This document shows, piece after piece, positions 24,349-31,332 of a stretch of DNA of 33,698 nucleotides. Position numbers and translations under genes: made by a program. The stretch covers positions 1-33,698 of the forward strand of contig CAMKNZ010000021.1 in the NCBI GenBank assembly GCA_946414315.1, given 5' to 3'. Below the pieces are notes generated by a model. That model was not told the DNA's origin. It did no database searches and worked only from the letters and a program-made list of their open reading frames with translations. How positions within the stretch are numbered: the stretch's first letter is position 1; each line of letters begins with the position of its first letter. Source of the DNA: an uncultured Clostridia bacterium. Its GTDB lineage: Bacteria > Bacillota > Clostridia > Christensenellales > Aristaeellaceae.

Positions 24349-25278
24349 ATGAAATACGATCTGATCTGCATCGGTACAGCCCTGGTTGATTCGATCATCC
24401 GGGGCTTCCGTCCTGAGCCGGTGTCCGCATCAGGCTATACAGCGGAATCCTGCTCCCTGAACGCCGGCGGTGAGGCTGTCAACGTTTCCGTCGCGGCAGC
24501 AAAGCTTAGCCTGAAGGTAGCCATCCTGTGCGCCCTCGGCCATGATGTGGCCGGAAGCCTGGTCAGAAGCACCCTGGAACAGCACGGGGTTGATACCGGG
24601 CTGGTCGTTGATTCTCCCCGGACGCCTGTCACAACGATGTTTGTAAGCGGGGACGGATCACGCAAATCCATTACAAACAAAGCCCACAGGTATAATTTCC
24701 ATCCGGAAACCGTTACCCTTCCGGAAACGAAAGCTGTGCTTCTGGGCTCGCTGTTCCGCGCGCCTTTCGATGACCCCGGGATTGTTCACAGTATCCTGAC
24801 GTCCGCAAAGCAGGCAGGACAGATCACCTTCGTGGACACAAAACTGCCGAATTTCAGGGTCATCACGCCGGATGACCTGAAAGATTCCTTCTCTCTGATG
24901 GACTACATCACTCCAAACGAGGATGAGGCCGGGTTCTTTACCGGAAAAGATGACCCTGAAGCAATGGCGGATGTATTTCTGAAATACGGTGTGAAGAATG
25001 TCATCATCAAAATGGGAAGCCACGGATGCCTCCTGAAGAGTTCAGAAGGAAGCGCCCGCGTTTTGCCGGCTTATGACATTGATGCCGTGGATGCCACCGG
25101 TGCCGGGGATAACTTTGCGGCAGGTTTTGTTTCGGAGATTCTGTGCGGGAATACAAAAGAAGAAGCGCTGCGGTTTGCCAATGCCTGCGGAGCCATCTGC
25201 ACAACAGCCGTCGGCGCTGCCGCTGCTCTGAAGAGCAGACGGCAGGTGCTGGATTGGATGAGTGCCGGTACCAGATAA
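24349..25278 (+). CDS. PfkB family carbohydrate/nucleoside kinase
   Basis: A 309-residue sugar or nucleoside kinase of the ribokinase/PfkB family. The N-terminal LNAGGEAVNVSVAAAKL (substrate-site GG) and the C-terminal DATGAGDNFAAGF (anion hole and catalytic Asp) are both intact. The substrate cannot be told by eye; ribokinase-like or fructokinase-like activity is possible. The ribosome binding site is weak (AAAGGG). It lies 13 bp after pepT, with a strong terminator downstream, so the two share a transcript although their functions seem unrelated. Confidence 0.88.
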   Translation: MKYDLICIGTALVDSIIRGFRPEPVSASGYTAESCSLNAGGEAVNVSVAAAKLSLKVAILCALGHDVAGSLVRSTLEQHGVDTGLVVDSPRTPVTTMFVSGDGSRKSITNKAHRYNFHPETVTLPETKAVLLGSLFRAPFDDPGIVHSILTSAKQAGQITFVDTKLPNFRVITPDDLKDSFSLMDYITPNEDEAGFFTGKDDPEAMADVFLKYGVKNVIIKMGSHGCLLKSSEGSARVLPAYDIDAVDATGAGDNFAAGFVSEILCGNTKEEALRFANACGAICTTAVGAAAALKSRRQVLDWMSAGTR

Positions 25279-25297
25279 CCCGCCTCGATTCACAAAG

Positions 25298-25331
25298 CGA
25301 TCCGGTCTGTTTCCACAGACCGGATCGTTTT
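25298..25331 (+). terminator. Terminator after PfkB kinase gene
   Basis: CGATCCGGTCTGT (25298-25310) and ACAGACCGGATCG (25315-25327) form a perfect 13-bp stem with a TTCC loop and TTTT. It also lies directly after the stop of the convergent 72-residue gene and could act weakly on that strand. Confidence 0.88.
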
Positions 25332-25548
25332 ATCCTCTCACAAAAGGCGCCCGATATTCAGCGTTAATCTCCCTGATTTCCTTTTTCCCGTCAATATAAT
25401 CCTGATAGATTTCCTCAATCCTGCCACCGCCGCGATTATCGCAGCCGGAACAGAATTCACAGTCTGTCCCGCAGTTTCCCCACAGGGCCTGATGAACAAT
25501 CCGTTCTCTTTCCTCTTTTGTGGTATCTTTGATTAAAAGAGATCTCAT
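25330..25548 (-). CDS. Small Cys-rich protein, possible metal binder
   Basis: A 72-residue cytoplasmic protein starting MRSLLIKDTTKEERERIV. Four cysteines, C26, C30, C33 and C36, sit in one cluster (C-x3-C-x2-C-x2-C), followed by a Gly-rich turn and a charged C-terminal half (YIDGKKEIREINAEYR). This spacing could hold a zinc ion or Fe-S cluster. I recall similar short proteins in Clostridial genomes but no established function. It starts 6 bp after the RidA stop and is surely co-transcribed with it. The upstream GAGGA is about 12 nt from the ATG, so it may rely on coupling. Confidence 0.8.
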   Translation of the reverse strand: MRSLLIKDTTKEERERIVHQALWGNCGTDCEFCSGCDNRGGGRIEEIYQDYIDGKKEIREINAEYRAPFVRG

Positions 25549-25554
25549 AATTGA

Positions 25555-25935
25555 TCACTGTCCTCGCTGCGCAATCACTTCAATCTCGATCAGGCCGCCC
25601 TTCGGCAACTGCGAAACCTCTACGCAGGACCTGGCCGGTTTGTAATCTCCGAAAAAATCGGCATAGATTCCGTTAACCGCGGCAAAATCAGACATGTTTT
25701 TCAGGAATACCGTCGTTTTCATGACGTCTTCCTTCTGAAAGCCGGCTTCTTCCAGGATTGCCCGGATGTTCTTCAGCGACTGCTTCGCCTGATCCTCAAC
25801 CGTTTCCGGCAAGACGTTTGTTGCGGGATCCAGCCCCAGCTGGCCGGAAGTAAACAGCAAGTCGCCGCTGATCCGGGCCTGGGAATATGGACCGATCGCG
25901 GCAGGGGCATCCGGGGTCTGTACGCTCTTCTTCAT
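25555..25935 (-). CDS. RidA family enamine/imine deaminase
   Basis: A 126-residue RidA (YjgF/YER057c/UK114) protein. These trimers hydrolyse reactive enamine/imine intermediates made by PLP enzymes. The key arginine is R102 in PARSCVEVSQLPKGG, with E118 in IEIEVIA, so the active deaminase residues are kept. GPYSQA near the N-terminus is also typical. AAAGGAG lies 7 nt before the ATG. It sits just downstream of the PLP enzyme MetY on the same strand, separated by a hairpin, a sensible place for a protein that protects against PLP-enzyme by-products. Confidence 0.93.
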   Translation of the reverse strand: MKKSVQTPDAPAAIGPYSQARISGDLLFTSGQLGLDPATNVLPETVEDQAKQSLKNIRAILEEAGFQKEDVMKTTVFLKNMSDFAAVNGIYADFFGDYKPARSCVEVSQLPKGGLIEIEVIAQRGQ

Positions 25936-25996
25936 CGTTCTTCTCCTTTTTGAATGATTTTCTGCATGATGGCAGACTATTCCGGATTCACATAAG

Positions 25997-26024
25997 GAAG
26001 GGATGCGCTTTCCCGCATCCCTTC
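25997..26024 (-). terminator. Hairpin after metY
   Basis: GAAGGGATGCG (25997-26007) and CGCATCCCTTC (26014-26024) form an 11-bp stem with a 6-nt loop. On the minus strand only CTTATG follows, so termination may be partial and RidA may be reached by read-through. Confidence 0.6.
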
Positions 26025-26044
26025 ATCTGATGTATTCCGTATGA

Positions 26045-27349
26045 TTACTTCACCGCTTCGAACGCGGCGTCCAGTGCAGCGATCAGATCCTTTACATTCT
26101 CCGTGCCGATGGACAGGCGGATCGTGTTGGGTTTGATACCCTGGTCCAGCAGTTCTTCTTCCGTCAGCTGGCTGTGGGTGGTAGTAAAGGGATGGATCAC
26201 CAGGCTCTTTACGTCCGCCACATTGGCCAGCAGGGAGAAGATGGCCAGGTTGTCAATAAATGTCTTTGCGGTCTCGCTGTCGCCCTTCACTTCAAAAGTA
26301 AAGATGCTGCCGCCGCCGTTCGGGAAGTATTTCTGATACAACGTGTGGCTGGGTTCGCTGGGCAGGGACGGATGATGAACCGCCTCCACCTGCGGATGCC
26401 TGCTGAGGTAATCCACGATCTTCAGGGCATTTTCAACATGGCGTTCCACACGCAGGGACAGGGTTTCCAGACCCTGCAGGAACAGGAAGGCGTGGAAGGG
26501 AGAGAGGGTGGAGCCGGTATCCCGCAGCAGGATTGCCCGGATGTACGTCGCAAAAGCCGTGGGACCGACAGCATCATAGAAACTGACGCCGTGATAGCTC
26601 GGATTCGGATCGCTGATCCACGGATATTTGCCGCTGGCTTTCCAGTTGAACTTGCCGCCTTCCACGATTACACCGCCGATGGCTGTGCCGTGGCCGCCGA
26701 TGAACTTGGTCGCGCTGTGGACCACGATGTCCGCACCCCAGTCCAGCGGACGGACCAGGTAGGGCGTCGCGAAAGTGGAGTCCACCACCAGCGGAATGCC
26801 ATGGGCGTGGGCAATCTTGGCAACCGCTTCAATATCCACAATGTTGCTGTTCGGGTTGCCCAGGGTCTCGATGAATATTGCCTTGGTATTGTCCTGAATG
26901 GCAGCATCAAAAGCGCCTTCTTCATCCGGATCCACAAAGGTGGTCGTAATGCCTGTGGTCAGGGGCAGTGTGTGTTCCAGCAGGTTGAACGTTCCGCCGT
27001 AGATGGTCTTGGAGGCCACAATGTGCTCACCGGCTTTTGCCAGAGCCTGGAAAGTATAGGTGATGGCCGCCGCGCCGGAAGCCACCGCCAGGGCAGCACT
27101 GCCGTTCTCCAGGGCAGCGATGCGTTCCTCGAACACGCTCTGGGTCGGATTGGTCAGCCGGCCGTAAATGTTGCCGGCGTCTCGCAGACCGAAACGGTCA
27201 GCGGCATGCTGGGCATTATGGAAAACATAAGATGCGGTGGCATAAATCGGCACCGCACGGGCGTCGGTTGCCGGATCGGCCTGTTCCTGACCGATGTGAA
27301 GCTGTTTTGTTTCAAAGGACCAGTTTGCGGAATTCTGAATATCTGACAT
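26045..27349 (-). CDS. metY: O-acetylhomoserine sulfhydrylase-type enzyme
   Basis: A 434-residue enzyme of the Cys/Met metabolism PLP family, best matching O-acetylhomoserine aminocarboxypropyltransferase (homocysteine synthase). The PLP lysine is K215 in HSATKFIGGHG. IYGRLTNPT near residue 61 and the length (cystathionine lyases and synthases are about 380-400) favour MetY over MetB/MetC. It would make homocysteine from O-acetylhomoserine and sulfide. The start at 27349 has AAAGGAG about 11 nt upstream. The 378-bp region upstream is a long leader with a candidate Rrf2-type site, consistent with control by sulfur or cysteine supply. Confidence 0.9.
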   Translation of the reverse strand: MSDIQNSANWSFETKQLHIGQEQADPATDARAVPIYATASYVFHNAQHAADRFGLRDAGNIYGRLTNPTQSVFEERIAALENGSAALAVASGAAAITYTFQALAKAGEHIVASKTIYGGTFNLLEHTLPLTTGITTTFVDPDEEGAFDAAIQDNTKAIFIETLGNPNSNIVDIEAVAKIAHAHGIPLVVDSTFATPYLVRPLDWGADIVVHSATKFIGGHGTAIGGVIVEGGKFNWKASGKYPWISDPNPSYHGVSFYDAVGPTAFATYIRAILLRDTGSTLSPFHAFLFLQGLETLSLRVERHVENALKIVDYLSRHPQVEAVHHPSLPSEPSHTLYQKYFPNGGGSIFTFEVKGDSETAKTFIDNLAIFSLLANVADVKSLVIHPFTTTHSQLTEEELLDQGIKPNTIRLSIGTENVKDLIAALDAAFEAVK

Positions 27350-27475
27350 AGGATTTTTCTCTCCTTTTCTCACTGTGATTTATTGATTGTTTTCCCGAAG
27401 ATCCCGGACACTCGGAAAGCCTTGGTCTTGACGTGCGCGGTGCGCGCGTTCCCTTTCGGCAGTATGAAATCTTTA

Positions 27476-27526
27476 TCACATTCGGTTGCGGCTTAGCAGG
27501 ACCGCTTTCATCGTACATCGGCTCAT
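27476..27526 (-). CDS. Possible 16-codon leader ORF upstream of metY
   Basis: ATG at 27526, stop TGA at 27478-27476, encoding MSRCTMKAVLLSRNRM. AAAGGGGG lies 8 nt before the ATG. It contains one Cys and three Met codons and lies about 126 nt before the metY start. No T-tract follows, so it would not work through a classic terminator. It may be chance. Confidence 0.3.
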   Translation of the reverse strand: MSRCTMKAVLLSRNRM

Positions 27527-27560
27527 CACAGCCGCCCCCTTTCAGTTCGATGGCATTAAA

Positions 27561-27577
27561 CTACCAGATTGATAGGT
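27561..27577 (-). promoter_or_regulatory. Candidate Rrf2-type operator upstream of metY
   Basis: Minus-strand ACCTATCAATCTGGTAG continues to TTTAATG and matches the 32.1-kb operator at 17 of 24 positions, including ACCTAT and GTAG at the same spacing. The match is weaker than that between the nifS and ABC transporter sites. Confidence 0.4.
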
Positions 27578-27668
27578 ATTTGTCCAATACTGCAAATTGA
27601 TACGCAGTTATAGATTCAGTCTATAACGTCACTCCTCCGGATACGTCTTCTTGTTCGTACTTTTTTCA

Positions 27669-27697
27669 TTGCTATCCTGTAACCGGCATGATAAGAT
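27669..27697 (+). promoter_or_regulatory. Promoter of MBL-fold hydrolase gene
   Basis: TTGCTA (27669-27674), 17-bp spacer, TAAGAT (27692-27697), giving a 5' UTR of about 24 nt. Confidence 0.6.
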
Positions 27698-27727
27698 AAG
27701 TACAGCATCTCACAGGCGGTGAAATAA

Positions 27728-28414
27728 ATGAAACTGGAAAAGCTGACCGAACGGGTATGGGTGTACCCGTATGAAGAGGAACGGGACCGCCCGAACCTCA
27801 GTTATATCAAAGGAGACCACTGGAGCCTGGCGGTGGACGCGGGGCATTCCGACGACCATGTCCGGGAATTCTACCGGGCACTGGAGGAAGAAGGCCTTCC
27901 CCTGCCGGAGCTCACCGTGCTGACCCACTGGCACTGGGACCATACCTTCGGTATGCACGCGATCCACGGTCTCAGTCTGGCCAATGAGCGGACAAATCAA
28001 TATCTGATGGATTTCCGCGCAAGGCTGGAAAAGGAAGGAACCGGTTACTTCCTCGCGATGCACGAAAGCATCCGACGGGAATATGAGGGCGGCAAGCCGG
28101 TCATCGTCACACCCGCCGATCTGCTCTTCCGGGGAGAAATGCAGCTGGACGCAGGGAACTGCCCGATCCGTATCTTCCAGGCGGAAGCGCCCCACACGGA
28201 CGACTCCACCCTGATCTTTCTTCCGGAAGAAAAGCTCCTGATCCTGGGCGACTGCACCGGCGGAACTTTCCCGGACTGGACGGTGGACCAGTCCCTGGCT
28301 GATCAACTGGCGGAAACCATCCGGCGTATCAGCCCTGCGACCTGCCTCCCCGGCCACTGGACGCCCCTCGATCCGGAGATCATCATCCAGGACCTTCTGA
28401 ATGGAGAGGGATGA
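27728..28414 (+). CDS. MBL-fold metallo-hydrolase
   Basis: A 228-residue metallo-beta-lactamase fold hydrolase. The metal motif HxHxDH is H67-W-H69-W-D71-H72 in LTHWHWDHTFG. Later metal ligands are in AEAPHTDDS and the GDCTGG strand, and LPGHWTPL carries the last His. The substrate is unknown; glyoxalase II-like thioesterase or lactonase functions occur in this fold. GGCGGTG precedes the ATG. It is probably transcribed alone. The 148-bp gap to the next gene holds a TGGGTT/AACCCA inverted repeat without a T-tract and no clear terminator. Confidence 0.88.
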   Translation: MKLEKLTERVWVYPYEEERDRPNLSYIKGDHWSLAVDAGHSDDHVREFYRALEEEGLPLPELTVLTHWHWDHTFGMHAIHGLSLANERTNQYLMDFRARLEKEGTGYFLAMHESIRREYEGGKPVIVTPADLLFRGEMQLDAGNCPIRIFQAEAPHTDDSTLIFLPEEKLLILGDCTGGTFPDWTVDQSLADQLAETIRRISPATCLPGHWTPLDPEIIIQDLLNGEG

Positions 28415-28562
28415 GCCTCTTTTGACTGCCAGTGGGTTCGGAAAGAAAAATACTCCCTCTTATTCTGCCAAACCCATCCTGTATTCCGTGTTGTTTCGGG
28501 ATTATGATCTATACTGAAGAAATGAAACTGACAACCGTCCGTCATCAAAGGAGGATTCAGAA

Positions 28563-29120
28563 ATGAGTATGTACTGTGAAAACTGCTACCGGCTGGTGGA
28601 ATCGGATCCGTGCCCGCACTGCGGCAGCGCGGTCCGGGAGGCGGAACCCAGGGATTCCTGCTTCCTGACAGAGCAGGGATATGTCCAGGCCACGATCCTG
28701 GCGGACATCCTGACCCAGAACAGGATCCCCTATATGACCAAGATGCGGTCCATCAAGGGCTGCGGCCCCATCATGATGGGCAACCGCCTGTTCTATGTTC
28801 CGTATCAGCTGCTGAAGGACGCGCAGAATGTGGTGGAAGAACTGTTCTACACCCATGAGGAAGAGGGCGGAAACGATCAGCCGGTGGAGGGAATGCTGAA
28901 GAGCGACGGCGCCGAGGTATTCGAACCGGATGAGATCGATGAACTGCCGGATTCCTTCGTGCCGGAAAAGATGGACCTGGATGAACTGAACCGGTTCAAG
29001 AAAAAACTGGCGGCCACCCTGAAGGCACTGAAGGTGCAGGAGCGGGTAAACCGGGAGCGGATGGACCTGCTGCGCGACCTGATCGACGAAACCGATTTTG
29101 CGATCGATGATATGTCGTAA
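28563..29120 (+). CDS. Zinc-ribbon protein with DUF2007-like domain
   Basis: A 185-residue cytoplasmic protein. An N-terminal zinc ribbon has C5, C8, C17 and C20 (CENC and CPHC). Residues about 38-95 (GYVQATILADILTQNRIPY to FYVPYQLLKDAQNVVEELF) resemble the small DUF2007/signal-transducing fold by pattern only. The C-terminal ~50 residues are charged and heptad-like, a probable coiled coil. Function unknown. AAAGGAGG lies 7 nt before the ATG, and M3 is an alternative start. It heads a run of five closely spaced genes. Confidence 0.75.
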   Translation: MSMYCENCYRLVESDPCPHCGSAVREAEPRDSCFLTEQGYVQATILADILTQNRIPYMTKMRSIKGCGPIMMGNRLFYVPYQLLKDAQNVVEELFYTHEEEGGNDQPVEGMLKSDGAEVFEPDEIDELPDSFVPEKMDLDELNRFKKKLAATLKALKVQERVNRERMDLLRDLIDETDFAIDDMS

Positions 29121-29135
29121 CAAACGGACAGAAGT

Positions 29136-29597
29136 ATGTTTGAGATCAAGAAGTTTGAAAAAGAAGATATCCGGAAAGTCATCGCGTTTGAACAGGAACT
29201 GAGAAAGCAGGAGCCGGATACCTATTACTGGGAGCCGGACGAGACATATGCCCGGCAGCTGGAACAGAGTTTTGATGATCCGAGATTCAATACGGCGCTG
29301 TCCTTTATCGCGCTGAAAGACGACTGCGTCATCGGGAGAATCGACGCTTCCCTGATCGCCAGCCGGAGTGACGCTTCCTGCTTCAGCGCCTACCTTGACT
29401 GGATCAGCGTGCTGAAAAGCGAAAGGCATCATCAGGTGGCGCAGGCATTGCTGAGAGCGCTGAAAGCCGAATGCAGGGCTCGGGGCGCCGGACTGCTCAT
29501 CGCACTGATGGCGAACAACGAAGAAGCCCAGCGCTTCTACAGGAACGTGGAAGATGCCTCCATTCACGACACCGGCATCTGGATCGATATCAAATAA
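29136..29597 (+). CDS. GNAT family N-acetyltransferase
   Basis: A 153-residue acetyl-CoA-dependent acetyltransferase. The order of elements fits GNAT: CVIGRIDASL (beta-4), DWISVLKSERHHQVAQALLRALK in the acetyl-CoA-binding region (in place of the usual R/Q-x2-G-x-G/A), then LIALMANNEEAQRFYRNV (the NxxAxxFY element). The pyrophosphate loop is poor (SERHHQVAQAL), so cofactor binding may be altered. The acceptor substrate is unknown. The gene starts 15 bp after the zinc-ribbon gene with a weak ribosome binding site (AGAAG). Confidence 0.82.
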   Translation: MFEIKKFEKEDIRKVIAFEQELRKQEPDTYYWEPDETYARQLEQSFDDPRFNTALSFIALKDDCVIGRIDASLIASRSDASCFSAYLDWISVLKSERHHQVAQALLRALKAECRARGAGLLIALMANNEEAQRFYRNVEDASIHDTGIWIDIK

Positions 29598-29612
29598 CGG
29601 CAGGAAAAGGAT

Positions 29613-30401
29613 ATGAGCACCCGAACGGAAATTGTCAGCAGTTTCTATAACCAGGCGGATGAGGACAGCAGGCTTCAGCGCAGCAGGCACGGACAGCTGG
29701 AATATGCCGTGACCATGCACTATATCCACCGTTACGCTGCCCCGGGAGCCAAAGTGCTGGAAGTCGGCGCCGGGACAGGCCGGTATTCCATCGCGCTGGC
29801 GAAGGAAGGCATGGATGTCACTGCCCTGGAACTGGTGGAAAGCAATCTCGTCGTCCTGCAGAAAAACAGTGAAAATGTTGCCAATATCCGGTCTTTCCAG
29901 GGCGACGCGACCGATCTGGGAAGGTTTGAAGACCGGACTTTCGACGTAACGCTTGTGCTGGGACCACTGTATCATCTGTATGAAGCGGAAGACGTTCACA
30001 AAGCGATCGACGAAGCCATCCGGGTCACAAAAAAGGACGGCGTGATCCTGTTCGCGTTCCTTTCTGTCTTCGGAATCATGTATGCCAATTACCTCAAAGG
30101 CAACTGGGCCGCGGGACAGGAAGAAAACTTCACAGAAGATTACAGGACCCGCCATTTTAAGGAGCAGTTGTTTACCGGGTATGACATCGTTGAATTTGAA
30201 CAGCTGTTCAAAGAAAAGCCGGTTCAGTGGATCACCACAACCGGAACGGACGGTATCATCGAGTCAATTGAAGACTGGGCTGATTTCAGCATTACAGATA
30301 AGGATTTCCCGGCTTTTGTCAACTGGTATCTCGCCTTCTCGGAAAAGCGGGAACTGCTGGGCAATACCAATCACCTCCTTTATATCTGCAGGAAAGTGTA
30401 A
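29613..30401 (+). CDS. Class I SAM-dependent methyltransferase
   Basis: A 262-residue Rossmann-fold methyltransferase. Motif I is VLEVGAGTGRYS (about 48-59), the acidic ribose-binding residue follows in VTALELVESN, GDATDL is motif II-like, and VTLVLGPLYHLYE is the post-II segment. The target is not identifiable; the fold serves small molecules, rRNA and proteins. AAAAGGAT precedes the ATG. The 15-bp gap from the GNAT gene indicates co-transcription. Confidence 0.88.
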   Translation: MSTRTEIVSSFYNQADEDSRLQRSRHGQLEYAVTMHYIHRYAAPGAKVLEVGAGTGRYSIALAKEGMDVTALELVESNLVVLQKNSENVANIRSFQGDATDLGRFEDRTFDVTLVLGPLYHLYEAEDVHKAIDEAIRVTKKDGVILFAFLSVFGIMYANYLKGNWAAGQEENFTEDYRTRHFKEQLFTGYDIVEFEQLFKEKPVQWITTTGTDGIIESIEDWADFSITDKDFPAFVNWYLAFSEKRELLGNTNHLLYICRKV

Positions 30402-30422
30402 TTCTGTGAACAGAGGATTCGT

Positions 30423-30746
30423 ATGATCTTTGGATTTATCATCTGGACGCTGATCAGTCTCCTGCTTCTGGGGATCGGGATATGGGCGTGGAGATCGGAC
30501 AAACCAGTCGGTTTTTTTACCGGGACAAAACCGCCGGCTGTCAGCGACGTCCGGAAATACAATCATTCAGTTGCGGTTCTGTGGTTTGCCTACGCCGCTT
30601 TGTTTGAACTGCTGGGGCTTCCCTTTCTGTTCCTGAAGCACAATGCCGCAGGCTTCCTCTTGTGCATAGCGGGCGTTCCCGTGATCTCGATCGCGCTGAT
30701 GCTCGTCTATACCCGGATTCTGCGCAGGTATGAACAAAAACCGTAA
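30423..30746 (+). CDS. Small membrane protein of unknown function
   Basis: A 107-residue protein with three hydrophobic segments (about 1-23, 50-70 and 76-97). Between the first two is a conserved-looking hydrophilic loop, SDKPVGFFTGTKPPAVSDVRKYNHSVA. I have seen similar short membrane proteins in Clostridia without a known role. The start has no strong ribosome binding site (AGAGG about 10 nt upstream). It is in the middle of the run of small-molecule-modifying enzymes. Confidence 0.75.
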   Translation: MIFGFIIWTLISLLLLGIGIWAWRSDKPVGFFTGTKPPAVSDVRKYNHSVAVLWFAYAALFELLGLPFLFLKHNAAGFLLCIAGVPVISIALMLVYTRILRRYEQKP

Positions 30747-30760
30747 GGAGTTCAAAAAAA

Positions 30761-31276
30761 ATGAGGATTGAAACAGAAAGGCTGACCATCCGGGACTTCA
30801 CGCCGGATATAGCGCAGGACGTCTATGAAAACTCGCTGGATGAAGACAACCGGCGGTTCGTTCCGGACGAAGTCTTTGAAACCGTGGAGGAAGCGGCGGA
30901 AACCATCGCCTTCCTGATCTCGCAGTACGGCCGGACCGAAGGTCCGCTGGCCTATCCCGTTTTCACGAGAAGCGGCGGCACAAACATCGGATATGTCCAG
31001 ATGGTCCCGCTGGACGGCGGTGTCTGGGAGATCGGTTACCATATCGCGAAAAAGCACACCGGTAACGGCTATGCGACGGAAGCGGTCAGAGCCTTCCTGC
31101 CGGTCATGGCAAACACCGTCGGAACCGATGAGGTACACGGAATCTGCCTCAGTGAAAACATTGCCTCGAAGCACGTCCTGCTCAAATGCGGATTTGAGCC
31201 CGTCTTCGAAGGCACCGGAGACTACCAGGGGGAAAAACGGGAAATCTTCAGAAGCGTCTGGAAACCATCGGAATGA
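30761..31276 (+). CDS. GNAT N-acetyltransferase (RimJ/RimL-like)
   Basis: A 171-residue acetyltransferase of the RimJ/RimL type. It starts MRIETERLTIRDF, typical of the group, with WEIGYHIAKKHTGNGYATEAVRAF as the acetyl-CoA-binding motif (H-T-G-N-G-Y-A) and ENIASKHVLLKCGFEPV as the late helix. These enzymes acetylate protein N-termini or small amines; the substrate here is unknown. AAGGAG lies 9 nt before the ATG. It is the last gene of the run and ends at a strong terminator. Confidence 0.9.
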   Translation: MRIETERLTIRDFTPDIAQDVYENSLDEDNRRFVPDEVFETVEEAAETIAFLISQYGRTEGPLAYPVFTRSGGTNIGYVQMVPLDGGVWEIGYHIAKKHTGNGYATEAVRAFLPVMANTVGTDEVHGICLSENIASKHVLLKCGFEPVFEGTGDYQGEKREIFRSVWKPSE

Positions 31277-31286
31277 TATAACAGCA

Positions 31287-31318
31287 AAACGCCGGATCGT
31301 TCAGCCGATCCGGCGTTT
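31287..31318 (+). terminator. Bidirectional terminator
   Basis: AAACGCCGGATCG (31287-31299) and CGATCCGGCGTTT (31306-31318) form a 13-bp stem with A-rich and T-rich ends, between the convergent GNAT and flavodoxin genes. Confidence 0.88.
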
Positions 31319-31332
31319 CTTATATTGCTTCA

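Larger units (their letters stand above)
27350..27727 (-). promoter_or_regulatory. metY leader and divergent control region
   Basis: This 378-bp gap holds, read towards metY: a GTTATAGA/TCTATAAC inverted repeat (27607-27627); ATTGATA direct repeats (27568-27574 and 27596-27602); a T-N11-A palindrome GTATTTGTCCAATAC (27576-27590) of the LysR-site type; the Rrf2-like ACCTATCAATCTGGTAG (27577-27561); and a possible TTGGAC -35 just upstream. It then holds a GC-rich leader of about 200 nt with small hairpins (CGGCT/AGCCG, GCGG/CCGC, GCGCG/CGCGC) and a 16-codon ORF. No SAM riboswitch or T-box consensus was found. Confidence 0.5.

Noticed and set aside
26174-27346. 390-codon frame opposite metY
   Set aside because: Antisense shadow of metY with low-complexity composition and no start signals.
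27380-27540. SAM-I riboswitch or T-box in the metY leader
   Set aside because: Only fragments resemble these (GATGAAA, GCAACC, GCACCGCG). The order of conserved blocks and a terminator are missing.
28428-28490. TGGGTT/AACCCA inverted repeat as terminator of the MBL-fold gene
   Set aside because: The arms are about 30 nt apart and no T-tract follows.
28557-30155. 532-codon open frame on the minus strand
   Set aside because: It runs antisense across three well-supported plus-strand genes and their gaps, has no ribosome binding site and shows no family motif. It is a mirror effect of GC-rich third codon positions.
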